This document shows positions 48,901 through 60,087 of a stretch of 64,000 nt of DNA, one piece after another. A program made the position numbers and the translations under genes. Source of the DNA: Nymphaea colorata (lineage: Eukaryota; Streptophyta; Magnoliopsida; Nymphaeales; Nymphaeaceae). Each line of letters opens with the position of its first letter. The first letter of the stretch is position 1. Location of the stretch: NCBI RefSeq assembly GCF_008831285.2, contig NC_045150.1, positions 16,735,362-16,799,361 on the forward strand, in the 5' to 3' direction. The notes below the pieces were generated by a model. That model was not told the origin of the DNA, did not search any database, and was given only the letters and a program-made list of their open reading frames with translations.

Positions 48901-51900
48901 CATGGCTGAATGCTGAAATATTAGACCAAAGAGCTGATACACACCACGCACAAAGTGACAGAACTATTGATGAGCTCGAGACAGCCACAAACACTCAGAT
49001 GGATAGCATACCTTCATCTACTCAGACCAACAACATGAGCATGACTTCACCTAATCGGTTTTCAGGAGTCGTGTATAATCGACGATCAGTTCCAACTGAT
49101 CCAGAAACTGCCACTACTTGTCCACGTAGATCAGAACGTGTGCGGCACCTTATTGATAGATGGGTAAGTTATGGTAAAATCTCATTGGATTTTCAGCTCT
49201 TCATGACAGAATTGAACAAAAAGGTGAAGCCAAAATGCTATGAGCAAGCGTGCAAAAGCAAACATTGAATCCAGGCCATGAATGAAAAAATGACTGCCTT
49301 AAATGAATGTCAAACATGAGAGATTGTTCCACGTCCAGATGGTAAGAATGTAGTAAGCTCAAAATGGGTTTACAAACTCAAGTATAAACCTGATTGAAGC
49401 ATTGATAGATATAAGGCTCGACTCGTGGCTACAGGCTTCACTCATCAGTACGGGAAAGATTATGATGAGACTTTCAGTCCAGTCATCAAGATGGGAACGA
49501 TCCGGGTTATCATCTCTCTTGTCGTCTCATATGGTTGGAATTTATATCAGTTGGATGTTAAAAATGTTTCTTTCTAAAGGAAGAAGTTTATATGGAACAA
49601 CCTCCAGGATATGTTTCCAATGATCCAACCAAATGGGTGTGCAAATTACAAAAATCACTGTATGGGCTTAAGCAAGCATCTCGTTCATAGTTCGATAGAT
49701 TTTCCCTCCATATATAATAGGCTGGTTTCCTCAGAAGTTCACTTGATCATTCCTTATTTATCTATCATTCAGGTGAAGTTACCACTTGGCTACTTATATA
49801 TGTAGATGACATAGTTCTTACTGGAAATTCTTTATGTCATATATCCCATGTTAAGGAGGTATTGCAACAAGAATTCATGATGAAGGATCTCGGTGAACTA
49901 CGGTATTTCTTGGGTGTTGAGCTTGATAGAAAAGGTGGCACTTTAACTCTTACACAACATAAATACACTCTTGATATTTTGGATAGGGCAGGTATGACAA
50001 GTTGCAAGCCCATAAATATACCTAGTGTTCTCAACACATAATTAAATGCATCTGATGAGAGTGATGCCTACCCAAATCCTAGTTTCTATCGGAGTATAGT
50101 TGGCATGTTGCAATATCTCACTTTTACACGCCCAGACATAGTATATGTTGTGAATCAAGTCTCTCAGTTTATGCATGCACCCACAGAAAGGCATATAGAT
50201 GCTATCAAACGTATTTTGTGTTATCTTAAGGTTACTCTTGGGGATGGACTCATCTACACAAGACAGTCAACTGTTTTGCATGGCCACAACATTTCCACTT
50301 ATACTGATGCAGATTGGGCAAGTGATCCAGACGATAGACGATCAGTTTTCAGTTATTGTCTCTTCCATTATTCCAATGTTATTTGTTGGAGTAACAGAAA
50401 ATAGCGTACAGTTGCCAGATCTAGCACTGAGGCAGAATATAGGGCAATGGCTGCAGGCACCGCTGAAGCTTCATGGTTACGTCATCTGCTCGGGGAACTT
50501 TTTCTTCCCATTGCTCAGTCATCTCTATTTTGTGACAACCAAAGCGCGATCAAGATTGCCTTCAATCCTGTTCTACATAATTGCATTAAGCATATAGAGA
50601 TTGATCAACACTTCATTCGTCAAAAGGTTGTGGAAGACGAGATTGTTCCCACTTATATATCCACGTCTGAACAAGTGGCTGATCTTTTTACCAAGGGACT
50701 CACATGGCACCATTTCTGAGAATTGAAGAACAAGTTGCGCATGATCAAACCCCATGCACAACTTAAAGGGAGTTGTTAAGTTTGTACATATGGATCGGGT
50801 CACCCAGACCCGCCCCATTTGATCCACACGCCCAACACATCATGGGCAGTACTTGTAATCTTATTGTTATTTTGTGTATTTTATGATGTACCCTAAATCG
50901 TGGTTAGTATATAAAGATAACAAGAGGCAGACGTCATTTGTTGCTACTCTCTTTCATCTCTCTCTTGCTTGGACGTGCAGCCCACTTCTCTCTTCCTCCT
51001 CTTGCATCTAAGTTCATTCGGTGGTTTGGTATTAGATATCAAAATCTTACAACCATAAGGTGAAATATTCAGGGAACACTTCTGACATAAGGGATCTACC
51101 ACTCTGTCCATTATTTGGTTCAAAAAGATAAAGACAAGCCAACATGCTCATAAATTAACTAGATAATTGGATTCTTCTGGAATTAACATGATAACAAATA
51201 ACAAGCTACACCATCTTTCATACGTCATAAGGGTGTCATGTGTGCTGTTATGGTTCAATTTTAGGTCACAATATCCATGATTATGTCAGCCCCAATACAA
51301 TCTACAAGAAAGATGATCAAATAAAACAGGTGGACTTCTCAGGATCCAAACAATCATAGCTGACGGATCTATGTTCCTTAGATTGACTGTCAGGAATGTG
51401 TGTGTTTGTACAGTTTGAACTTTGAACAGCAAATAGACATTTTTTTTCACATCTAGGAGCACGATGTCTGTTACTAAGAAGAAAACCAACAGTGAGATGA
51501 TTAGCCATAGTAATGAAAACTTAACTTAGCACCAGTTATCAGAACTCAATCTGATGGAAGGTGGAAAAAAAAAAGCAGAGCACACTGCATTAACAGGCTC
51601 AAAATCAAGTAATTTAGTTCCATACATCCATTCATGTATCCTAGTGTAATTTTGTTGTCAAAAAGGTGAATCTTGTACTCCAGATGCTTAGGTCAAAAGC
51701 ATTCCCCTGAGCATGTTAATCATACATAGACGATCCAACAACAGAATGATTTGGTGATTTAATTATCATATTATTTGGACTGGTGCGTAGACAAAATAGA
51801 TTATATACATGAAGTTTTTTATGTTCTGTCTTCCTGGCACTAAAAACATTTGATAAAGTTTTTCAAATGGCCAAGATAATATTTTGGATGTGATGTACAT

Positions 51901-54900
51901 AGTTTATTTAGCAATAAGAACCTCTGAAACGCAGTATTGAAGCAATAAAAGAAGATAATGAGCATAAAAAAAAAACAATAACTCAAAATGCATCAAATTT
52001 AATGGCCCAAAAAATCATGATTTTATTTCCAAAAACCCTGATCTTCAAGAAGAAAAAATATATGGGTGTTTGATTACTGATGATCTACTCTGATTTAAGA
52101 TCCTGAGAATTTGAGATTCATGCATTTAAGATCAGAATCCCCCTTTGGAACTTTAATCAGTCATTGCGCCAATGTAGAAAGTAAAATGAGGTTCTTAAGC
52201 ATGGACCTTCGGCCTGCCCTAAAACCTTTGGTTTGATGAAACCATGGACTTCAGTATGGATTTTCTGCAATATTAGTGTTGACGTGTTTTAATGTACGGG
52301 TCTGGGTCTGGACCCGGTCCAGTGTGTGCTCCTGTTTAAGCCTGTTGAGGCCCTACTTATATCTTGGTAACCCTAATTTTTGGGTATGAATGAAAATCTA
52401 TGAGAAAGAGTGTCTGGTTGCTAGTGGGCACCAGTCCTCCTCACCCGTGGTTTATTTTCCCTCTAGTTGAGGATTTTTTCACGTTACATCTGTGTTCGTT
52501 TCTCGTTCCCTCGTTTTTACTGTTCCTACATGGTATCAGAGCCATGACTAGTTTGTGAAATTTTTTGCCGGCCGTGAAGTTCCGGCACTGACCTTTCCAT
52601 CGCTCGCTGCTCTTGTTCCGCCGCCGCTGCTGCCACTGCTGCTGCTGTCGCCGCTTCCATTGTTGCTGCCGATTCCGGTTGCTCTTGCTACTGGTTTCTG
52701 GCTGCAGCCCAGCATCGTTGCCCAGCTCACGCCCGTCGTGCTCCATCGCCAGTGCAGCCTAGCTCCGCCTTCTCTGTCGTCGCCCTAAGTCCCCGTCGCT
52801 CAGCATATGTCAGCGCCTAGCATCATCCATCGCTCAGCGCTCACCGTCGCCCGCCATTTTGTGCTCTGTTGCAGTTGCCTGAGGCCTCCCTTGCTGTTTG
52901 CCGTCGTCTGTTGTGTGCAGGTTGATCTGTCTGCTCCCTGCGTCACCACCTAGCATCGTCCCGTCTGCTGTTCCCAGTTGTCGTTTGTTGTTCCTTCTTT
53001 GTGCCTATTTCTTGGTTACGCCTTTTTTGCTTTGGTGAACCCGAAGTAGTGGCAGATTCTCATATGGGGGAGTGGATTATTGACAGTGGTGCTACCCACC
53101 ACATGACTGGCGATCCTAAGGTCCTTCATGGGTATAAGCTTTCGTCAAGAAAGGAACAGGTGTCTCTTGCCGATGGTTCCTCTATTTCTGTGGTTGGAAA
53201 AAGAACTCTCTCATTTTTTAACAAGTTCTTAGTCCACAATGCTCTACATGTTCTTCATCTTCCCTTGAACCTCTTGTCGGTTAGCAAAATTACAAAAGAG
53301 TTGAATTGTGAACTTATCTTTTTTGTTGATCGGTGTGTTCTGCAGGACTTGGTGACAGGGTAGAGGATTGGGATTGGTTTGGTTTATGAGGGGCTATATC
53401 GTTTACCCATGCATACCGCTAGAGCTCTCATGACGGCTGCCAGCAAGACAAAGAAGAGTAGAGAGGACTCCCTTCAGTTGGTTATGCGTTGACATGAGCG
53501 CCTTGGACACCTTCCTTTTGAAATTCTTAGATAGTTGTTTCCTGATTTATGTTTCAGGTTATATATGACTATGGTGTCTTGTGATGTCTGTCACCTGACC
53601 AAACATGTTAGGGCTTCATACCCTGTGTCTATCCATCGTTCTAACGAGGTGTTTGCCATAATTCATTCTGATGTGTTGGGGCCTTCGGGAATTCCTTTTT
53701 GTCATGGTTTTCAGTATTTTATCACCTTTATAGATGATTGTTCTCGTAACACCGTTGTTTATTTGCTGAAAGACCGTAGTGAAGTTCCTACTGTCATAGA
53801 GACGTTCATTGCTTATGTGGAAACTCAATATGGAGCATTTGTTAAGACCTTTCGGTCTGACAATGCTCGTGAATATACGTGCCAGTCTGTTGATAGCTTC
53901 TTTCGAAAAAATGGAATTGTTCATGAGACTTCATGTAGTTATACTCCTCCTTAAAATGGAGTTGCTGAACGAAAGAATCTCCAGTTATTGAATATGACTC
54001 GGGCTCTTCTTTTTCAACGTCATGTTCCAAAAAAGTATTGGAGGGATGCTGTGTTGACTAGTGCATAGTCATGTGTTGAATGGGCAGACGCCTCATTCTA
54101 TGTTATCGGGGAGTCGTGAACCTTTCTCTCTTCCACCCAGAGTTTTTGGTTGTGTCTGTTTTATTCACAATCATAGTCCTCATATTAAAAAGCTTGACCC
54201 AAGGTATATTAAGGGCGTATTTCTGGTTATTCTCCCACTCAAAAAGGGTACAAGTGTCGGGACCCTTCCACTGGTTGTGCCTATGTTACCAAAAATGTCA
54301 CTTTCCTTGAACATGCTTCCTATTTTGGTGAGAATTCTCTTCAAGGGGAGAAGTCTATGTCAAGGGAAGAGTATTCTTCGAGTCAAGAAATTCAGTTCAT
54401 AGATTTTCTGGACTATAGGTGGGAGAAGAGTCAAGCAGTTGATGAAAGGGGTTCTACTGGGACTAAGGAGGAACGTAATCACCTTTTTGGGCAAGTTTAC
54501 TCTAGGCGAAGAGTCTGTACAAATGAGGTGACAGGTGGTGAGAATTCTACTCTCAATCCAGTTAGTCGCTCCCTCGATGATCCAAGTCATGCTCGGGAGA
54601 AACAAGTTGAAGAAGACATTCAGACTGTTGCTGCAAGTGAAGAGCTTCCCATCGCCCTGCGAAAGGGTGTCAGGTCATGTACTCAGCATCCTATTGGTAA
54701 CTTTGTTTCATATTCTAGACTGAACAAGGACAACAAATGTTTTGTATCTTCTCTTTCTTTGGATGTGATTCCTAAGAATGTTGTTGAGGCTCAAAGTGAT
54801 CCCAAGTGGACTTATGCAATGCAAGAAGAGATGGAAGCCTTGAACAGAAACAAGACATGGGAGGTGGTAAAGATTCCTGAAGCTGCTCATCTGGTAGGAT

Positions 54901-57061
54901 CCAAGTGGGTTTACACTATTAAGTATAAGCCAGATGAGAATATAGACAGATATAAAGCACGACTTGTTGCCAAGGGGTTCAGTCAAAAATATGGAATCGA
55001 CTACTTGAAGACCTTTGCTCCCGTTGCGAAGATGAAGACTATCAGAGTCATTATATCCTTAGCTGTGATAAAGGAGTGGAAGATGTACCAACTTGATGTC
55101 AAGAACGCATTTCTCAATGGAGACCTTGAAGAGGAAGTGTATACGTGTATGCCTCCAGGATATGAAGAACCTGGAAAATGTTGCAAGCTAAGGAAAGCTT
55201 TATATGGGCTCAAACAATCTCCTCGAGCATGGTTTGAACGACTTAGACTTGTAATGAGACAATATGGATATCATCAAGGGAATGGAGATCATACACTCTT
55301 TGTGAAGAGGAATGAGCAAAAGGTTACTATTCTGTTGGTATATGTTGATGATATGATTGTCATAGGTGATGATGAAGATGAAATAAGTTAAGTAAGTTAA
55401 AGAAACTGTTGGCGATCGAGTTTGATCTCAATGACCTTGGTAAGTTGAAATATTTCCTTGGCATTGAAATTGCTAGGACTGGTACTAGCCTTGTGCTAAA
55501 TCAACGGAAGTACACTCTAGATTTGTTAAAGAAGACCGGGAAACTGGGGTGTAGACCAGCTTCTACTCCTCTAGATGCTGGCCATAAGTTGAGTCTTAGA
55601 GATGGGGAGCCTCTCTGTGAGGAGGCCAAGAGAAGATATCAACGTCATGTGGGGAAATTGATTTATCTTACTCTCACTAGACCTAATATTACCTTCGCTG
55701 TGAATGTGATGAGTCCGTTCATGCATGCTCTCACAGATGCTCAATTGAAGGCTGTCGACAGGATTTGTGCTACTTGAAGAGGAATCCTGGCAAAGGTCTC
55801 CTGTATGTTAAGCAAGACACTCTTGGGATTGAAGGTTATTCAAATGCAGACTGGGCAGGCTGTATTGACAATAGGAGGTCCACCTCTGGCTATTGTATCT
55901 ATCTGAGAGGGAATCTCATAGTGTGGAGGAGTAAGAAGCAAGACGTTTGTTCTCGTTCCAGTGCTGAAGCAGAATACAGAGCAGTTGTTATGGGAGTTGC
56001 TGAGCTTTTGTGGCTGAAAGTATTGTTGACTGATATTGGTATAAAGATTGAAGAACCAATGAAGATGTATTGTGATAACAAGTCAGCAATCAACTTGGCC
56101 AACAACCCTATGCTTCATGACAGAACAAAGCATGTTAAGATTGACCGGCATTTCATTCGAGAGAGAATTGATGCTAAAGAACTTGTTCTTCCTTACATGA
56201 GATCTGAAGACCAAACAGCTGATGTCTTGACCAAAACCTTGTCTTCAACTTCATTTGAGAGAAATGTATCCAAGTTGGGCATGTTTGATCTGTATGTTCA
56301 ACTTGAGGGGGAGTGTTGACGTGTTTTAATGTACGGGTCTGGGTCTGGACCCGGTCCAGTGTGTGCTCCTGTTTAGGCCTGTTGAGGGTCTACTTATATC
56401 TTGGTAACCCTAATTTTTGGGTATGAAGGAAAATCTATGAGAGAGAGTGTCTGGTTGCTAGTGGGCACCAGTCCTCCTCACCCGTGGTTTTTTTTCCTCT
56501 AGTTGAGGGGTTTTCCATGTTACATTTGTGTTTGTTCCTCGTTCCCTCGTTTTTACTGTTTCTACAATTAGCAAAAGCATAAGAATCATCAAACATCCTA
56601 TATTGAATCTACCTATGCCATTAAATCAAGTCAAATCATTGTTTCTAGCTTGGGGTATATGAGGCACACCAAAACATTGAGAACGCCACACCATTTTTAC
56701 AAACATATGAACATCGTGATTTTAAGAATTGTTGTGAGGATCATTTTAGCAAATCTACAACTGAAGTTTTAAGTACATTGAAAAGGACTTTGAGTTCACC
56801 TATTTCATAAAGGTGCCCATGCTGATGCAGTTTTTTTCAAAAAAAAAAATACTGATGAGGATGCGGCTAGAAATCAGCCAGCTGCCAAATGTTGCCCGAT
56901 GACAAAATATTTAAAAACTATCATTAAAAATACTATGTAATGGAAGCACTAGCAATGGTTTATGGTATAGTGACAGTATATGGTGTTTTTATGGACAATT
57001 TAACCATGTCTTTTGAATTTAGTCATCCAGCAACATCCAGCAGATAGCAGATTTCAATTTT

Positions 57062-57156
<95 letters not shown>

Positions 57157-57678
57157 TAATTAACAATTTACAAGTAATGGTTCTCTCAAATTCTCAATGA
57201 TTAAACTAAAAACAAACTGTCAGTTGCTGTACCCAAGTCATTGCACCTAAGCCACGCATGAACCCACATGCCAATGCCCTCAGCAAATTTTTGGAAGAGT
57301 TTGTGTTACTTAGGAGTTCACCAAATACAGAAGTTGTGTGTTTCTTGGTCCTCCTAATTTGTTTTAAGTACTTCTGATAATCTATGATTAGCATGACAAT
57401 TACCCATTTATTACAGTAGAAACAGAAAACTTGCTGATGTTCATTAAGTTCATTATGCTAATAGTATTCTTTCATTTTGTCCATGATAACTTGACCATAG
57501 AGTACAACAAAGAGTGGATTTTTAGGAAGATAAAAAGCTAAATATATGCATATTCCACACCGTCAGTATATGTCTTACATTCCAGAGCCATACTTTTTGG
57601 ATTTCCAGTGCAAAAGCTCCGCAATAAATTTGTTTGCTTCTGTTACATCTTGGTATGAGAATACTGGATTGGCCGAAC
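41998..57678 (-). CDS. GAA1: GPI transamidase subunit GAA1, four exons, N-terminus missing
   Basis: GAA1 is a multi-pass ER membrane subunit of the GPI transamidase, the complex that cleaves a protein's C-terminal signal and attaches the GPI anchor; it helps present the GPI and the substrate. Four exons join in frame through GT-AG introns: 57579-57678, 44777-45635, 44532-44665, 41998-42901, giving about 665 residues, near full length for a plant GAA1 of roughly 700. Order: [13 protein letters not shown] helix region, luminal M28-like domain ([31 protein letters not shown]), the block [19 protein letters not shown], then several membrane segments. The first exon present opens in phase 1, so at least one upstream exon is missing, probably beyond 64000. 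No stops or frameshifts were seen, so it looks functional. Confidence 0.9.
42902..44531 (-). other. GAA1 intron, 1.63 kb
   Basis: Bounded by gttagt and tgtgcag. No transposon or further exon was recognised; flanking exon phases match without one. Confidence 0.75.
44532..44665 (-). CDS. GAA1: GAA1 exon with the [13 protein letters not shown] block
   Basis: 134 bp; acceptor ttgatag before GCACTTGGC, donor CAG/gttagt. Translation starts [20 protein letters not shown] and ends ILKMGR, the most conserved GAA1 stretch. Phases 0 and 2 fit both neighbours. It has no long open frame on its own because it is short, and was found by reading the minus strand. Confidence 0.88.
44777..45635 (-). CDS. GAA1: GAA1 exon, luminal M28-like domain
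   Basis: 859 bp; acceptor cttaatgcag, donor CAG/gtgctt. One base completes the ATA codon begun in the exon at 57579, then 286 codons. Contains [60 protein letters not shown] and [20 protein letters not shown]1 has a peptidase M28-like fold in the ER lumen; I saw nothing to suggest peptidase activity. A TACTAA branch-point-like word lies just before the acceptor. Confidence 0.9.
45911..46197 (+). repeat. 5' LTR of copia element 1
   Basis: 287 bp, TGTTAAGTTTGTACATATGG to AAAATCTTACA. Followed directly by the primer-binding site TGGTATCAGAGC (46198-46209), complementary to initiator Met-tRNA as in plant copia elements. Confidence 0.95.
46522..47490 (+). pseudogene. gag of copia element 1, interrupted
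   Basis: Capsid/nucleocapsid gene, now broken. ATG at 46522 opens [20 protein letters not shown] and [13 protein letters not shown], then a TAG near 46693 where element 3 reads through. The frame is open again 46699-47487 with the [20 protein letters not shown] block and a zinc knuckle [15 protein letters not shown] in which the last cysteine has become tyrosine. The leader before the ATG is a tract of ctgccctaatc repeats. Confidence 0.85.
47504..50784 (+). pseudogene. pol of copia element 1, interrupted
   Basis: Protease ([14 protein letters not shown]), integrase zinc finger ([10 protein letters not shown] with CSSCHICK), integrase core, reverse transcriptase ([10 protein letters not shown] near 49800, catalytic box intact) and RNase H ([28 protein letters not shown]). 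Stops in frame include 48264, 48637, 49266 and 49318, several being TGG to TGA compared with element 3. A deletion near 49575 removes most of the FLHG turn and shifts the frame. The frame ends inside the 3' LTR. Confidence 0.85.
50774..51051 (+). repeat. 3' LTR of copia element 1
   Basis: 278 bp; preceded by the polypurine tract aaagggag (50765-50772). Three small gaps (5, 1 and 3 bases) relative to the 5' LTR. Confidence 0.95.
52277..52530 (+). repeat. 5' LTR of copia element 2
   Basis: TGTTGACGTG to TGTTCCTACA; followed directly by the primer-binding site TGGTATCAGAGCC (52531-52543). Confidence 0.95.
52544..53040 (+). other. GC-rich leader of copia element 2
   Basis: About 500 bp rich in gccgccgctgctg, cgtcgcc and cagcatcg words, strikingly GC-rich beside the AT-rich host. 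It keeps a leucine/proline-rich frame open (52555-52788) that I take as non-coding leader. In complete relatives gag would lie between this and the protease; about 1 kb is absent. Confidence 0.6.
53041..56319 (+). pseudogene. pol of copia element 2, interrupted
   Basis: Protease [17 protein letters not shown] stop at 53361-53363; integrase zinc finger HERLGH with CDVCHLTKH, where the preceding tryptophan codon is TGA; integrase core HSDVLGP and FRSDNA, with a TAA in the conserved [13 protein letters not shown] block near 53952; a frame break near 54065; RT with [29 protein letters not shown] and an intact YVDD. A 5-bp duplication of TAAGT near 55388 and a one-base loss near 55762 break the RT/RNase H junction. 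RNase H ([30 protein letters not shown]) is complete to the end. Resembles the Tnt1 type. Confidence 0.85.
56314..56566 (+). repeat. 3' LTR of copia element 2
   Basis: Preceded by the polypurine tract gagggggag (56305-56313). Confidence 0.95.
57065..57152. repeat. Compound AT and AG microsatellite
   Basis: About 58 bp of AT repeat followed by about 30 bp of AG repeat, in the GAA1 intron. Confidence 0.95.
57579..57678 (-). CDS. GAA1: GAA1 exon, N-terminal side
   Basis: 100 bp; acceptor tatttaacag, donor GGAAT/gtaaga. Reads [20 protein letters not shown] and then [12 protein letters not shown], matching the region that follows the first membrane segment of plant GAA1. Phase 2 at its end joins the exon at 45635 perfectly (AT plus A gives Ile in GSGIGVPRL). 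Phase 1 at its start requires an upstream exon ending in G. The fit across 11.9 kb of transposon-filled intron is the main evidence. Confidence 0.85.
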
Positions 57679-58457
57679 CTGTTAAATAGTGACTGCTTGA
57701 ATCATGGGGCATTACTTGTGACAACAAATCTCAAAAGATAAGATCACTAAGGGCATACAACAAATATATGATGTATGAGTCTACGAGATTCTGTTAAGTC
57801 ATGGCAAACATAGCCTTCAAAAAAATCATGACAAAATGAGACAGTTTTGAAATGTAGGTTGATATCCAGAAGCTTAGCTTTCTCATGAAAATTGAAACAT
57901 AGAACACATAGATGTTACCTAATTGGAGAGCACAAAAAAAGTACAGAACAAAGACCATAAATGTTTCCATAAGAATTATCTGAATTGCAATGCAGTGTAC
58001 TAAATACACATAGTAAACCAGAGCAAACACTAGAACGGGTAGAGCCATCTTGAATCCCTTGGCCAACAAGCCAATGAATTAGAACTGCAAATAAACCAAT
58101 CCCTTTGAAAACTTTTAATGGACATGGCAGTTCTTTGGCCATCAAATGGGAGGAAATTAAGGAACATTAGCATATATGATAATGGTTATCATGCACAGTC
58201 ATCGTTTTGAACAGAACATGAAAAATAGTTCAGAATTCAAATTTCCCTTAACAATGCATATACCCCCAATGCATATACCCCCATACGTGATAATGTAATC
58301 ACAAACATAGCATATACAGAAAAATAATAAGAAATAACAACGGGAGGGAGAGGCTGTACCAAAACCATGATAATCTTTACCAACAAAATTCAGATGCTTG
58401 CCAGTAGAACATTGGATGCCAAGAGAAGAAGAAATAAAGATAACATAAAGTAAAAAG
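57679..58457 (-). other. GAA1 intron sequence upstream of exon 57579-57678
   Basis: No GAA1 exon was recognised. Minus-strand frames at 57794-58145 are hydrophobic but do not read like the GAA1 N-terminus. Confidence 0.5.
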
Positions 58458-58739
58458 TGTTAAGTTTGTGCGCCCAGGATCGGGTCTGTCCAGACGACCC
58501 GATCCAATTCTTTTATATCCACACGCCCAAATATACTAGGCAGTGGCATACTTGTAATTTTTTACACATTTTTGTACAAATTGTTGTAATCTGATTAGGT
58601 TATCTTAATAACAGTGATTAAGGATTGCAGTGTGGTTTTTTCACGCCAACTGCACCTTCTCTTCCATCGGCATCTACCTTCTCTACTCAATCACTCTTGT
58701 TTCAGGCCGGAGAGACACAGATTTCTGGAAAATCTTACA
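58458..58739 (+). repeat. 5' LTR of copia element 3
   Basis: TGTTAAGTTTGTGCGCCCAGG to AAAATCTTACA; primer-binding site TGGTATCAGAGCC at 58740-58752. Confidence 0.95.
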
Positions 58740-58784
58740 TGGTATCAGAGCCAGGTTGAGCATCGTCCTCCGGTAAGTGGATTT

Positions 58785-58920
58785 AGTCCTGGCGTGATTT
58801 GCCCTAATTCCAGTGTTTGCCCAAAATCCTATTTCTGGCGTGATTTGCCCTAATTGTTTGCCCAAAATCCTATTTCTGGCGTGATTTGCCCTCATTCCAG
58901 TACTTGCCCTAAATTCTACC
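58785..58920 (+). repeat. Leader repeats of copia element 3
   Basis: ggcgtgatttgccct starts at 58791, 58837 and 58878 (periods 46 and 41, the difference being a 5-bp loss of ccagt). Each is followed by a ttgccc(a/t)aaat word. Element 1 has a similar tgccctaat-rich leader at about 46250-46480. Confidence 0.8.
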
Positions 58921-59079
58921 TTTGTGTTATCTGCCCTAATTCTGTTCCATTTAATTTCTACATCACATAATCATAATCTCCTTTGTCTTAATTCTGTCCA
59001 AACTCCAAACCAAACCATTACACAAAATACCTAACCCGTTCCACTATTCCTCTTCGATTTCTGCTCTCATTATTCAGCC

Positions 59080-60087
59080 ATGAACCAGCAAAACTCCTCT
59101 TTCTTATCCTCCAATTTTCTCTCCCAACTTATCTCCCAAAAACTGAATCACAGCAACTATTTGACTTGGAAACGTCAAATAGTCTCATTTATTAAGAGTC
59201 ATCGATTCTATGGACATATCGATGGCACCACCCCAGCGCCTCCAAAGTGCATCGACCGTGAAGTGAAGAGGACTGTAGTGGCAAATCAAGCTGCTGGGAC
59301 TGAGATCAGATTTGAATATGAAACTCTTACTGAAAACAACCCTGAGTATGAAGTTTGGCTGGCTCACGACCAGTCTCTTGTTGCCTACGTTACTTCTACT
59401 CTGTCAGAGGAAGTATTAGGAGGCGTTGATGATGATTTAACAGCCCTAGAGTTGTGGTCTATGCTTGCCACGACGTACTCTCAAGTATCAGAAGCACGAT
59501 TTGTACAATTAAAAAGGCAGTTTCAGGACATCAAGCACGGGACGCGTACAGTTTTGGAATATTTGAATGAAATAAAAAATATAAGCGACCAGCTTGCTGT
59601 CATTGGACATCCGGTCAGCGACAAGGACAAGGTGCAGCAAGCTTTAAGTGGATTGGAAACAGATTTTGACATATTTTGCACAGCTTTGGAAGTTCTACCT
59701 GTCCTCCCATCCTTTGAAGATCTGAAGGCCAAGTTATTTCAGCACGAAGCTAGTCGTGTACAGCGACAGAACTTGATTCCTTCCAACAGCCACAATGTGC
59801 TTATTACAGGGACACATGCACTACAAGGGAATCGCACCCGTCCTTGGACTCCTCAGGCAGGAATGGGAAGAGGTATTCTCCCAACACCACCAGGCATGAA
59901 TACTATATCTACCACGCCTAGAAGGGTTCCTACTTGCTTCTATTGCAACAAAAGGGGGCATGTAAAATCAGAATGTTGGCACAATCCTCAAGGAAGCAGC
60001 AGGGTCAGCTTCATCATCATCCAGCTCAAATGCGACATCAAATATTTCAGCAGACGTGCAGCAGCTTTTAATGACAGCCCTATCTAA
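59080..60087 (+). pseudogene. gag of copia element 3
   Basis: [20 protein letters not shown] start, TWKRQIVSFIKSH, the [20 protein letters not shown] block and an intact CX2CX4HX4C knuckle [14 protein letters not shown]. Just after the knuckle, near 59991, 29 bases present in element 1 are missing, so the frame drifts and stops at 60087 instead of continuing into protease. Gag itself may still be made almost whole; the gag-pol fusion cannot. Confidence 0.85.

Larger units (their letters stand above)
45911..51051 (+). mobile_element. Ty1/copia element 1, complete but decayed
   Basis: 5141 bp from LTR to LTR with a perfect 5-bp target duplication ACCAT (45906-45910 and 51052-51056). LTRs differ by about ten substitutions and nine gap bases by eye, near 3.6 percent. 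The order gag, protease, integrase, reverse transcriptase, RNase H places it in Ty1/copia, and the coding parts are closely related to element 3. The ORFs are broken by many stops and indels, so it is not autonomous. It lies antisense in a GAA1 intron. Confidence 0.95.
52277..56566 (+). mobile_element. Ty1/copia element 2, gag-less
   Basis: 4290 bp with a perfect 5-bp target duplication ATTAG (52272-52276 and 56567-56571). LTRs of 254 and 253 bp differ at about 14 positions by eye (5-6 percent), making it the oldest of the three if rates are equal. It is a different family from elements 1 and 3. gag is missing: the leader runs almost straight into protease. pol has several stops and shifts. 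Antisense within a GAA1 intron. Confidence 0.95.
45636..57578 (-). other. GAA1 giant intron, 11.9 kb
   Basis: Donor gtaaga at the 57578 side and acceptor cttaatgcag at 45636. Two whole copia elements (45911-51051 and 52277-56566), both antisense to GAA1, make up 9.4 kb; the host remainder is about 2.5 kb (45636-45910, 51052-52276, 56567-57578). The host remainder includes a compound AT/AG microsatellite (57065-57152) and no recognised exon. Confidence 0.85.

Noticed and set aside
52555-52788. Leucine/proline-rich 77-codon frame as a signal-like protein
   Set aside because: It is the GC-rich trinucleotide leader of copia element 2, directly after the primer-binding site.
57794-58145. Hydrophobic minus-strand frames considered as GAA1 exon 1
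   Set aside because: The reading does not resemble the GAA1 N-terminus and no splice phase fits the exon at 57678.
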